Origin: Galeopsis tetrahit
Lineage: Eukaryota; Streptophyta; Magnoliopsida; Lamiales; Lamiaceae
DNA length: 64,000 bases
Reading direction: 5' to 3'
Assembly (NCBI GenBank): GCA_963675135.1
Contig: OY776124.1
Location: forward strand, 14,274,677 to 14,338,676
Shown here: positions 22,522-34,510 of the stretch, piece by piece
Numbering within the stretch: position 1 is the stretch's first letter
Layout of the letters: each line of letters starts with the position of its first letter
Notes under the pieces: model-generated
Seen by the model: only the letters and a program-made list of their open reading frames with translations
The model's database searches: none
What the model was told of the DNA's origin: nothing
Position numbers and translations under genes: made by a program

Positions 22522-25506
22522 AGTACACTTGAACTGGAATCTGTCACCAAGACAACTATGCTGAAGAGGTCAAACCCATCTTTCCAAGTCACATATGCTT
22601 AAATGACAACTCAAAGAAGAAGTGGAAAGTGAAAGAGCCAAGTCATCTGAAGAAGCTAAAAAGCCAACACTGCTGATGAATGAACTCTGTTGAATCTAAT
22701 AAGCAGAGTTGTCCAAGTGATAAGGAAGCTTGTCCTTATCTCAGGAATGTTGATAAGAAGAGATGTCCATGTTTGATCAAGTGAATCTTGAAGACAGACC
22801 TTGGAAAAAGTGCTCAGAATGAAGACAAAGTTGTTACAGCCGTTTATTTCCCAAAACAAGGACATGTCACCATCAGAATCTGTCTTCCAAGTTGAAGAAC
22901 TCAAGGAAGACATTTATAGCAATTTGGGACTGCCTCTCCAACGGGCAAATTCTCAAATTTGTCTATAAATACAGAAGTGTAAAGACCATTTGAAGCACCT
23001 CAACCTTGACAAGAATATCCAACCATCCTACAAGTCAAAGTGCTTTCAAGCTTTCAAAGAGACTATCTTAGTCTTCATACACTTCATTCTAAGTTGTAAC
23101 CCATTGTACATCCATACAAGAACTTAGAGAGATATCCTATCTTTACACACTGATCTCCATTGTAAAGGATATCTCATTAGTTGGAACCTTACTTCAATCC
23201 TTACCCCTTTCAAGTGAGAAAGTGTGAAGGTTGTAGTAGTAGAAGTGGAAGGAACTAACTGTTGAGAGAAGAACAATTCATTTCTGAGTTGAGAAGAGGG
23301 TACTAGGACTCTAGACATCCTAGGGATCAATTCACCAAGGAGTGGTGTTCTTGATCAAGTGCACCTTGGCACTATAAAACAAGTTAATTCTAAGAGTGAA
23401 GGAATTATCCTGTTAAATCAGGGAAAGTGGATGTAGGAGCTTGAGTCTCTGAACCACTATAAACCACTGTGTTGATTTACTTTAAAAGCACTTTACATAC
23501 ATTCAAAACTGCACACAAACTGAACTTTCAAAGATACATATCACAAACTGTGCAAAAACTGATTTGGACAAGTTCCCTGATAGATTGTAATAAACTGCTT
23601 AAGTGATTTCAGAATATAAAAGGAGTTTAAACTAAGGGGCCAACCACTAATTCCGCACATATAACTCCCTTAGATAGTTATTCAATTAAGTACTCAATAG
23701 TACTTAGTAGTTTGATTATCTTAGAAGAGTTAAACATACCAGCAGAGTTGTCCAGGACAACCTTGCTAAACTCTGGTTTGATCAAAGTTTGAAAAGAAAT
23801 TGCATACAAGTGTATTCCCCCCCCCCATACACTTGTTATATACTCCATTCAGGTGATTCGGGTGGAATTTACACGTTTTAGAGGCACATGTTAAGCGTGT
23901 TTTGATGTGGATTTCATTGAATTATGCATGGAATATGATTGTTTGAGCCGAAATGAGAGAAAGGTTGTGTTTTGTCGATTTTGTAGGAAATACGATGGAA
24001 TTTGGAGCAAAACATCAACCATACTTTACTGGATCAGGAAGAGGAGTGCACGGTTGGATTCGTCTCGAAAAACGGAGTGGATTAGCCAAAGGAATCGAGT
24101 CAATCCGACACCCGAGGCGAAAGATATGCACGAAACGAGAAAGGGCCGAAGTCGACCGAGCGCGAGCACGCCCGAGACGCGTGCTCGAGCAAGTGCACCT
24201 CGAAACAGTGATTTTGGGCCAAGAGAGGGCACGGCCGAGCACCCTTCTCGGCCGAGCACCTGGCCACCCCTGTTTTGCACGCCACGTCCGAGGCCGAGCC
24301 ACGGCCGAGCACCCCCGATCCACCATCATCGCCCAGCACGGCCGAGCCGCCTGCTCGGCCGAGCACCTGTACGCCCATATGCTTATTTTGCACGGCCGTG
24401 CTCCGTGCACGGCCGTGCTACCCCCATTTTCGGTGCCATCTCCCTATTTTGGCCATTTTTGAAGGACCAACTTGCAATTTTGGCATTTAAACCCTACCCC
24501 AACACTATATAAGCCCCATTTTCTTGAATTACAAGCCATTCTCCCCCAATCCACACATAGTTACACATACTTGGAGGTGTTTTGGCCATATCTTCATCAA
24601 TTCTTCATCAAATCACTCAAGAAAGGATGCAATAGCTCCCAAATTCCATTCCCTACCACATTCTAGACTAAGCTTTCTCTTTCTTTTCCTTTTTATTTAG
24701 TTATTTCACTTGGATTTTGTAATTTCATTATGCTAGTTAGTAGTTAAACAATTTGTGGTTCTAAGGCATTGTAGAGATTTGGATTGATGTTTATGAGTAA
24801 TTTCTTGCTTTAATTGGTGTTTATCTCTTATTTGCATGTTTAATTATCCATTGTAAAGCATGTTATTAGTGGCCATGATGATTTGCTTGATCCATTGTTA
24901 ATTGGGGTAAGATCGAGAGATTTATTCCATTTGATCGTATGCAAGCATGCAACCCGGTATTATTATGAGCTCGAGAGAGGATTAATTATCGGAGAGGGAT
25001 TTGAATGATCTTAGGAGCTATTTTAGGTGGTGTAACATTTGTGAGGTAGAGATACGAGCCTATGTTGCATTGCGCCTTTGGTTAATTAGATCGAGAGATT
25101 AATTAATTCTTCTTGTGTGATCACCCTATATGAGATAACCTTAATGGCCATTTAAATGAGATAACTCTCATAAACGGACGTCTAAATACTACAATTGCCT
25201 TGGAACCCACCTTTCCTTCTTTGCGTTTTTATCCATTTTACCTTCGTTTTCTTGATTTGCATGTTATTTGATCGATTTCGTCATTACTCTTTCGTTGTTT
25301 ATTTGTGACACATTGTTAGAAAATCTTAGGAGTAATTCAACTTTCAAATTATCGATCACGTCTATTTAGAACTCGATTAGCAAACTACCCTTTTACGCTT
25401 AACCTCCTTGTGGGATCGACCTCGTGCTTATCACGCTACAATAGACGCCGTACACTTGCGGTTGTTTATTTAGTGTTGCATAACACGTGTATCATCAGGA
25501 CCAACA
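22522..25506 (+). repeat. 5' LTR of the copia element, truncated and split
   Basis: Matches the 3' LTR from its position 34913 onward. Homology starts sharply at AGTACACTTGAACTGG (22522). The last bases (GGACCAACA) resume at 25498 after the inserted solo LTR. A TATAAATA-like box is at about 22972. Relative to the 3' LTR it has one copy, not two, of the 105 bp segment, and keeps about 60 bp (near 23025-23085) that the 3' LTR lacks. Confidence 0.85.
23854..25494. mobile_element. solo LTR of a Ty3-gypsy-type element, nested in the copia 5' LTR
   Basis: 1641 bp starting TGATTCGGGTGG and ending ACACGTGTATCA, with the perfect 5 bp TSD TCAGG on both sides (23849-23853 and 25495-25499). Removing it and one TSD restores the copia LTR end. 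It contains a TATATAA box at 24506-24512 and a GC-rich part (24200-24420) built from CGGCCGAGCAC words. The last 100 bp (CTTGTGGGATCGACCTCGTG) are typical of gypsy-type LTR ends in plants. The overlapping open frames at 23907-24510 are an effect of the GC-rich repeat, not genes. A solo LTR arises by recombination between two LTRs. Confidence 0.9.
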
Positions 25507-25508
25507 AG

Positions 25509-25520
25509 TGGTATCAGAGC
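25509..25520 (+). other. primer-binding site, initiator Met-tRNA
   Basis: TGGTATCAGAGC lies three bases after the 5' LTR end. This is the standard plant Ty1-copia primer site. Confidence 0.95.
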
Positions 25521-25646
25521 AGGGGTTCAAAGACCACTGCTTCTGAAAAATTCATCTTGATTTTCAAAATCACATATTTTGTGTGGTCACTGAACTGATC
25601 TATCTGAAATCCTATTACTTGTTGACTAACACTTTATCTTTGAGTC

Positions 25647-28600
25647 ATGGCCAACAACAATGCTGTTCCTCATGATGCCGTTCAAGGAATCAACAATATG
25701 GCCACCAATCCAGTCAACCATATATCACATCATAAGCTGCCCATGTTCTCAATTGAGAACTATGACTTCTGGAAGATCAGAATGAGAGCTCATCTTGCAT
25801 CTCTTCACACTGACATGCTGAGGGTAATCACAAGAGGACCATTTGTGTTCACCCAAATCAACCCCAGAATGACTGAAGCTCAAAGAGCTGACATAAGGGA
25901 AGAGATCCCTAAAGATGAAGATGATTTCACTACTGAGGAGAAAAGAAAAGATAATTTGAATTATCTTGCAATGAACACTCTCTACCAAACGATTCCAGAT
26001 GCAATCATGGGAAGAGTTTACCACTGCACAACAGCCAAAGAAATTTGGGATACTCTTGCTGAAATGTGTGAGGGTGCAGAAAAGATAAAGGAGAACAAGC
26101 TCCAAGTGGCTGTGCAGAAGTTTGAACAATTCTCAATGGAGCCAGATGAGTCCATTGACAAGTTTGCTGGTAGATTCACTGATGTGATGAATGAAATCAA
26201 CTCCTTGGGCAAGGTGTACTCCAAGAGAGAAGTTGGACTAAAGATCTTGAGAAGTCTCACTCAAAAGTGGGATGTATATGCTGTAATGATGCAAAACACC
26301 AAGGATCTCTCCACCATGCCCATGCAACAAATCTTCTCAGAACTCAAAGCATATGAGTTTGACCTCAACAGAAGAAAGCCAGCAGAGGAATCTTCCCTAC
26401 CAACCAAAGGAGTGGCATTTAAAGCCAAAACTGCTGAACCAGAAATGCAGTCCACTCCAAGATCATCAAAGTCAGTCTCTAAGGTTGAAATGAAGGAAGA
26501 GATGGCCCTCATGGCTAGGAGGTTTGACAAACTCAACTCAAGGTTTGGTAGGTACAAGAAATTCTACCAAGACAACAAATTCAGGAGAAGATACAACTCT
26601 CCTGAAGCACAGGCTGAGGACAAGAAGCCTGAAGAGAAAAGATCAGAGGACAAGTCCTCTAACAGGAGAAAGTCCAGCAGAGCTGAACCCTCCTCATCTA
26701 GAAGGAGCGATGATTCAAAGAAAGATGATGATGAGGATCTGTGCTACAACTGCAAGAAGAAAGGGCACTTCCAATATGACTGCCCTGAACTCAGCTCAAA
26801 GGAAAGAAGAGAGAGGCAAGCTAAAAGAGATAGAAAATTCACCAACAGAAAAGCCATGATGGCTGGTGATGAATCTGATAGTGCTGAAAGCTTCAACTCT
26901 TCTGATGGACTGTTCTCAAACAGTGATGATGATGATGATGTGTGCAACATGGCCATTGAGGATGATGAGGTATCCTCCACTTCTAGCTCACCATCATTTC
27001 AATCACAGAAAACTAGTGAAGTCAACTTGAAACTTTCCTTTGGAAAGTTGATGGAAGATTTCACTAGGTTGCAAGAATTTCATGACAATTGTGTGAGAGA
27101 AAATGAAAGACTTTCAATTGAGCTTTCAAAACCTGCTGAGACAGTAGTTGATATTGAATCTACTGAGTTGTTTCAACAAGTCTTGAGAGAGCTTGAGGAA
27201 ATAAATCTCAGGATAGTTGACCAACAAAGACAGATTGATGATCAACTGCTTTCTAAGAAGAGAAAAGATTTTGAACTAAAAATTCTTCAAGCAAAATTTG
27301 AAAACCTCTCACATGAGTATGACATTCTTAAATCAAGTGAAGAGAGCCTGAAATTAAAGATGTCTGCTTTGAACAAATCCTCTAGAGCAATAGAGGAAAT
27401 TCAAAGTTATCAAAGACCTATGGCTCAAAGAAGTGGATTAGGTTTTGATCCATTTGAATCTTCACCTTGTCTTAGTGTTGCTTCCACAAGTAACACTAAG
27501 AAAATCTTTGTTAAATCAGTGGCACAACAAGCTGAAAATGAAATAATTCAGCCACTGAACAAAGGGAAGGGCAAAATGAATGAAATGCCCACTCAAGTAC
27601 TTCAGGAGACTAGGCCCAAACCTTTGGAAAAGGTCAAAGCTCCTGAACATAAGAGGAATGTTGGTCAGCAGAGTAGACCCAATGGAAGGGCAACTCTCCT
27701 GAACAATGTTCAGAGGAGTTATCCAAGGTATGATCAGCCTAGGCCAACTCTACTGAGGAAGCCTCAGCTAAACAAACCTAAGGACAATTATCCTCAGAGG
27801 CAGAATAAAATGAGACAACCAAAACCCTTCATGCCAAAGGGTAATGGTCACAAAAATGCCTTTCCTCAAATATTTCCTCAAGCTGCACAAAGAACTCATA
27901 AGATCAGGAGATTTGACAACTCTCCTGAAACTTACAAAGTCAACTCTTTCACACACACTTTCCCAAAGGCATTTAAGGGAAAGACAGTGTATGTTGATGC
28001 ACAAGGAAAACAACTTAGCTACCTTGAATCAATCAGGGTAATTAGGCAAGTTTGGGTTCCTAAAGGTACAGCTAACCTCTCAGGACCCAAAATTCAAAGG
28101 ATACCTAAGGGCCACAATAAGATGAGGAGTATGAGCAAAAAGTCAGCATGGTACCTTGACAGTGGATGCTCAAGGCACATGACTGGAAACAAAGAACTCC
28201 TCACTGATTTCACTGAAAAAGAAGGCCCAAATGTCACATTTGGAGACAGCTCACAAGCAACAACAAAAGGTTATGGTACCTTGATAATTGGTAATATCAA
28301 GGTATCCAATGTATCTTATGTGGCTGGTCTCAAATATAACTTGCTAAGCATAAGTCAGTTTTGTGATAAAGGTTTTAATGTTGAGTTCTCAAGTGGAAAA
28401 GGCTTAATTAAAGATAAAACTCAACAAACTCTACTGACTGGAACAAGAAAGGGAAATGTGTATTTTGCTGACTGGGACAAGTCTACTGATGCTGCATGTT
28501 TCATTGCTAAGAGCTCAAATGAACAAAGCTGGTTATGGCATAAAAGGCTAAACAAGCTTGCTAGAAATGCATTAGTAAAAGGTCTACCTAATGAGGTCTA

Positions 28601-28715
28601 CATTAAAGAACATGTATGTAAACCATGTCAAGAAGGAAAACAGATCAAAGCCTCATTCAAAGCTCTATATGGACTCAAGCAAGCTCCAAGAGCCTGGTAT
28701 GACACACTGTCATAG
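25647..28715 (+). pseudogene. copia gag-protease polyprotein fused to a late piece of RT by deletion
   Basis: 1022 codons from the ATG after the primer site. In order: copia GAG region (about residues 30-240); zinc knuckle CYNCKKKGHFQYDC at 366-379; a long coiled-coil-prone extension (about 440-600); basic Pro/Gln-rich linker; aspartic protease with WYLDSGCSRHMTG (Asp at 838); and the GAG-pre-integrase region (WLWHKRL, His 965; CKPCQEGKQ). The family usually has a second His in HKRLSHL-type motifs; here that part seems to be missing. Straight after KQIKASFK the frame jumps to ALYGLKQAPRAWYD, a late RT motif, so the whole integrase core and the first half of RT are gone in frame. A TAG at 28713-28715 then ends the frame. 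Confidence 0.88.
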
Positions 28716-29762
28716 TTCCTCTTGGATCATGGCTTCATCAAAGGAACTGTGGACAGAACACTCTTCAGAATCACTGAAGGAGAGGACATCTTGCTTGTCC
28801 AAATATATGTGGATGACATCATATTTGGATCTCCAAATGAGAAGCTGTGTGAAAAATTCTCAAAGCTCATGCAAAGCAAGTTTGAGATGTCCATGATGGG
28901 TCTGATGAACTTCTTTTTGGGCTTACAAGTCAAGCAGTCAAAAGAAGGAATTTTCATCAACCAAGTCAAGTACACCAGAGAAATGATCAAGAAATTTGGG
29001 TGTACAACCAGCAAGCCAGTAAGGATCCCAATGAACACAAATTGGAAAATGGAACCTGACGAGAATGGTGTTTCAACCAACTCTACTGAGTATAGAGGAA
29101 TCATTGGCTCACTCCTATACCTCACAGCCAGCAGGCCTGACATCACCTTTGCAGTAGGTGTTTGTGCAAGGTTTCAAGCAAATCCTAAGAAAAACCATCT
29201 AGAGGCTGCTAAGAGGATCTTGAGGTATCTCAAAGGCACTAAGAATCTAGGCCTTTGGTACCCTGCTGATGACAACATTGAGCTCACTGGCTACTCAGAT
29301 GCTGATTATGGAGGCTTTAGAATTGATAGAAAGTCCACTTCTGGGACTTGTCAATTCTTAGGGAACAAGCTCATATCTTGGTTCTCTAAGAAACAGAACA
29401 CATTGGCAACCTCCACCACTGAAGCTGAATATGTTGCTGCTGGAAGTTGTTGTGCTCAGATTCTTTGGTTGAGACAACAATTAAGAGACTACAATGTCAA
29501 CTCTACTGAAGTGCCAATCTTCTGTGACAACAACAATGCTATTGCAATATCACAGAATCCTGTATTGCACACCAGATGCAAGCATGTAGACATCAAGCAT
29601 CACTTCATTAGAGACCATGTGGAGAAGAAGGATATCAAATTGGTGAAAATCCACACAAATCATCAAAAAGCTGATATATTGACAAAACCACTTGCAGAGG
29701 CAAGGTTTCTGGAACTATCAGCAGAGTTGGGTCTTCTTGATCCAGGAAAGTTGAACAATTGA
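28716..29762 (+). pseudogene. copia RT C-terminal part and RNase H
   Basis: Continues in the same frame after the TAG at 28713, so it was one polyprotein with the upstream part. It keeps the RT active-site motif YVDD (about 28809), the connection region (IGSLLYLTASRPDI) and a full-length copia RNase H (SDADYGG, TLATSTTEAEYVA, FCDNNNAI, KHVDIKHHFIRDHV, ILTKPL). It ends TGA-like at the normal site, then comes a GGGGGAA purine tract at 29786. It has no start codon of its own near the break. Without the upstream RT half it cannot be active. Confidence 0.88.
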
Positions 29763-30471
29763 GTCCAAAGGAGTTTATTCATAAAGGGGGAACTAAAATC
29801 AAAATTCAGCAGACTTGGTCAAGTCTACTGAAACTCAGAAGAGATGACCTCAAATCTTCAAGACACTTGTCCATTGAAATTCAGGACAGTTGTCCACATC
29901 TCTTCAGGACACTTGTCCATGTAGGGTCAGATAAGTTGTCTTGGCTATCAAACCAAATCTAGGGTTGATAAGCACCTATTTTGGGTAATCATTGCCTATT
30001 TCAATATCTGTCTCATTCCTTTTCAAGATATCACCTTTTCAAGGATTCAATTTTTCCCCTACCCAAAAAGTCACTTTCAATGCATTAAATGCCAAGATTT
30101 AACTCTTGTTTGCATTAAACAATTTGAGACATGATCTATCTTGAAAACCCCCAGCTTTAAACAAACATTAAAACTCCTCCCACGTTTTGAATAAAAACAG
30201 TTTCTCACTGTTCCATTGGTTTTTGACCATTGGATCAAAACTGGCCAACTCCCCTGAAACTGATCTTGGTCGTTCAATTCAGATTTCCTCATTTGTAAAC
30301 CGTTGAATTGCCTTAAGACTCACCAACTCATTGACATACATTCCTTTTGGAATATTCACAAGTCTTAAGAAGCCATACTCACCTCACTTCTCCCCCACGC
30401 ATTCAAACTCTTTGAAACCCTAGTTTTCTTACTCTCTCTAACACTCTCTTAGAAACCTTCACTGTTCTTCT

Positions 30472-33400
30472 ATGGCTCCTAAAGTTAGAACATAAATGAT
30501 TGTTGATTTCTCTAACAAGGACTTGGACCTTGATTTTGGCTATCTTAGCCATAAGAACAATCTTATTTTTGAGCCCATCCTCTCTTTTGAGAATGAAGAT
30601 CCTGAAATCACTCCAACCTTGAGATGGTTGAGAAGAGCTGGTCTCCAAAAATTTATGCAAGAAAAGCCAGACTCTTGTCTTGAATCATACATGGCAGAAT
30701 TCTTTGCCTTCTTGAAGTGGAGAGGAAAGCCAGAAGATGGTGAGGTCACCACAAGGCTATCTTACAGGTCTGAAGGAGAAGAAGAATAGAGATTTCACAG
30801 AGTGAAATTCTCTGAGGAGGATGTAGATGCTGCATTTGGATTACCCTCTGAAGGGAGGAATCTAGAATTCTATGGCAATGGCCATGAGGCAGAAATTGCC
30901 CAAGATTGGCTCCTTGTTCCAGGACCAATCTCATCTACACAACACAAGAGGACTCTCAAGACCAAATTTCTCAACCTGTTTGAGGTAATCACCAAGAGCC
31001 TCATGAGTAACACTGGCAGCTTAGAGCAAGTAAGTGCTCCAAGAATCAGAATCATGGCTGTAGTGATTGATGCCAGTGACAAAGGCATCAAGTTTGATTG
31101 GAGGACCTTCATCTTGTCTGAGATGATGAAGGAAAAGGCAAAGTTTAAGGTGAAATCTCACCAAAAAGTGGTTTTAGAGGGAAAGCTCAAGTATTGCACC
31201 AGGGCAAGCTTGCTGATTGAGAAGTTTGCTCACTACTCAGAGATGCAAACCTTTGCCAAACCCCTCCCTGCTCAGAAAATCTTGTTCAGGAAACTGAGCA
31301 AGAAAACTGAACAAAGGAAGATGCTTCTGGCCAAACCTGTTGAGGCTAAACAGGAAGAAAAGCCCAAGTTAAAGAAGAGAACTAAGGCCAGAGTTGTAAA
31401 GACCAAGAAGATGTCTCAAATCTCATCAGAAGCCTCAGGAGCATCAGTTGAAGTTGATGAAGTGGCAGAAGGAGTGAATGTGCCTTCTGACCACTCAGAA
31501 GAGTTGAGGCTGAAATACAATAAGAGAAGGCAGAAAAAGAAGGGTGATAAAAGGCCCAGGGAAGTTGTCCCTGAAAAGGAAGTAGAGGGAAGTGGAAGCA
31601 GTAGGGAAAGCAAGAGGAGAGCCAAACCCACTGAGAAGGTGCTGGAACTTCAGGAAGAAAGATCTCTGCAAGTTGCTCTAAGGGAGAGCAGGGCTGAGAG
31701 CAGGACCAAATCCAAGTCTAGAACCAACTCTTCTGGTTCTGGAACCCCAGAGTCCAAAGTCCCTGAAGGTCAACCCTTAGAAGCCAGCCTTCTTGAAACC
31801 CAAAACCCTAATCCCAACTCCCCTGAAACCCATGTTACCCCTTCCAACCAACCCATCACCCCTGTTAATCTTACAAAGAGATATTCTCCAGAAGGGAGTG
31901 TGCAAAGAAGTGGCATTGATGTGCTAGCAGACCTAGCTGTAGATGAGACAAGGCTCCTGTCTCCACTTGACTCATCTATGCTCAATTACTCCAAACTCTT
32001 AGAAACTGCACTTCATGAGCCAACCCCCCTGAGCAAAGCCCCCTCAGAATCATTGCTCTTAAAAGCAACTGATGTACCTTCAATTGAGCTCAACCCTTCT
32101 GAAGCCAACCCTCCTGAACTCAACCTGTCTGAAGCTGCACTTAATGAGACCACAACCAACTCCCCTATAGCCCAAAGTTCTCAATCTAATGAGAATGAGG
32201 AGGAGTATACTTATGAGAGTATGCTCAGAGGAGGAGCAAAGGCTACTGTGGACAGTCTATATCCTCAGCTTGCAGAGTTTCCAAGACTTCAAGCTACATT
32301 TCATGATCTAAGGATGCTTGTGGAAGTAAAAGATAAATCCATAATGGAGATTGCACAAGTCATTCATGACAAAGGTGCTAACTGGTGGCAGATAGAAGAG
32401 GGCAGATTACTCCATTTTGCTGGGGTAAACAAAACAAGGTTTCTCATTGATGAGGAAGTGTTTGCCAAGCTTGTTGCTGTCAAAATTGCTGAAGAAAGAG
32501 AGAGACTTGCTAAAGGGATCAAGCATCCTGATAGCAACTCAACTAATGATGGCAATGATGACCCTTCAAACCCTCCTCAAGAAAAGTTTTCCCAAGAGGT
32601 GATGGCCAACATTGCTGAAAGTGCAATGGCCAATCTTACTGAGTTCCTTAAAGCCCAGCTGGATGCATCTCTGAAAGCAACCTTGGAAGAGGTTGTTGAG
32701 CAAAAGATGAAGCCTGTTCTTGCTTTCCTTAGCTTGAGCAGTGATAGAATGCAGAATATACATGATGAAAATGTATATCTGTTGGAAGAGATGAAATCCC
32801 TGAACCTAGCCCAATCCCTGATGGCAACAACCATGAGTGAGCTCAAGCCTCAGTGCTTTGATGCTGCCAAAAAGGGGGAAAGAGAAAGAGCAAGGGCCAA
32901 AGGTGCCTTGATAATTGGTGGTTCAGGAAAGGGCAAGGAAAAGGCTGCTGAAGTCAAAGGCAAAGAGCAAGCAGTATTAAACTTGGAAGATCTTGATGAA
33001 GAAGAGCAGCTAGCCATAGCAATGAAGGCTTCTATGGCATCAGCACAAGAAGAGAGAGCTAGGCTTCAGCAGAGGCCAGGAGGAGAAGGATCTGGTTTGG
33101 ACAAAACTGCTGAAGGTGTCCAAACTAGAGGCCAAATCAAGAAGGCCAAGGGGAACAAAAGAAAGGCTGAAACATTCACTGACTTCCCCAATAGCCTAGA
33201 ACTTCCTCTTGAATTCAGAATTGAGGAAGAAGAGCCTATCTCCAAGAAGAGCAAGACTGCTGAGAAGCCTAAGGCTGCTGAGAAGGTCAAATCTGCTGAA
33301 ATGACCAAGATTGCTGAAACTGCCAAGCCTGCTGAAGGTGCCAAAGCTGCTGAAGATATTGAGGAGCTATATGAAGAAGGCTTTGGACCTCAACCCAAAA

Positions 33401-34041
33401 AGAAGACAATTGTCCTACTGAATGATCCATCAAAGTTATTTCAAGAAGGGTATGGCAAGGACCCTGAAACACAACAAAAGCTGGCCATGATGAGGGCCCA
33501 AGAAAGAATGGATCTGATGGAGGAAGCCAACAGAGCAAGGGACAAAAGAAGAACTGATTTCCAAAAGCCAAGAAGAAGGAGAGCAACATACAGCAAACTA
33601 AAGCCACAACTACTGATCCCAATGGACACCAAATATCCTCACTTGGATAAATGGGTGACCATTCAGCTGAATGACTCATGGGAAGAAGCCAAAAGGGAGT
33701 TTGTCTATGACTACTATGTCATTGATAGATGGAATGGAAGAGATGCCAACTCCACTTTTGCTGAGTTCATGATAGAATATCACAGAGAGCTATATCAGAA
33801 ATTGCTTGCAGCTGCTGACATTTCAAGATTTGAACTCATTGCCCCAAAGCAAATCATATATATGCCTCCAAAGCTGGAAGGATGGATTGATCAGAACAAG
33901 ATTCTTCAGGAATTCTTTGAGATCCTGAAACTAAACAGAATGGTGCTTGGACCAAAGGGCACAAATCAAGAGGCCATGGAGTTAAAGAAAAGAGTGTGGG
34001 CACAATATGGGATGGTGCCATCTCCTGAGGATAATCTCTAA
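30472..34041 (+). pseudogene. extra 3' ORF of the Sirevirus-like element, with two in-frame stops
   Basis: Starts at ATGGCTCCTAAAG and stays in one frame to TAA at 34039-34041 apart from stops at 30493-30495 and 30787-30789; the open part from 30790 is about 1080 codons. The N-terminal part (PTLRWLRRAGLQKFM, ESYMAEFFAFLKW, KFSEEDVDAAFGLP) resembles the plant transposon-associated domain found in many retroelement ORFs. The middle is charged and Ser/Pro-rich with coiled-coil stretches, and has a Lys/Ala repeat of AEKPKAAEKVKSAE type (about 33260-33350). The C-terminal part (KYPHLDKWVTIQLNDSW) is compact. I see no signal peptide or clear membrane segment, so I would not call it envelope-like. 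Function unknown. Confidence 0.75.
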
Positions 34042-34510
34042 ATTTGCTAAGTCCTCCTGATCCTTCTTTTGCTGATCTGATTATCTTGATTACTGATGTG
34101 CTGAAACTGATCAAGACTGCTGATGTGCTTTGCTGATGATTGTTTGCTCTGATGCTTTAGAATCAATGCTCTGATAGTCTATCTTACTCAATATTGCTCT
34201 AATTATGTAATATATATATTTTAAGCTATGATGTAATGTCCATGCTCTGATATGTTTGTTCAACTATCAACATGCTTGTAATGATCCATTATTTGAATGA
34301 TAGTTGAACACTTTGAGAATCAAACATTACCTAATTACAACTTGTCTGACTTATCAATCTCTATGCCTTGAAAAACAGAAAATACACTAACACATTTTCT
34401 TTCAGGGAACTTGACTCCTATCACCTTCACTGAAATAAAATGTAATAAGTGTAATCAAGTCACATTTGCATAGATTGTATAGGTTTTGGCATCATCAAAC
34501 AGGGGGAAAT

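Noticed and set aside
24015..24512. Several overlapping frames of 70-200 codons on both strands
   Set aside because: All lie in the GC-rich CGGCCGAGCAC repeat of the solo LTR, where stops are rare by composition.
26261..33679. Many minus-strand frames of 60-130 codons in the copia element
   Set aside because: They mirror the plus-strand gag, RT and extra ORF and have no independent features.
30472..34041. Envelope protein of a retrovirus-like element
   Set aside because: No signal peptide, membrane segment or cleavage site was visible; kept as an ORF of unknown function.
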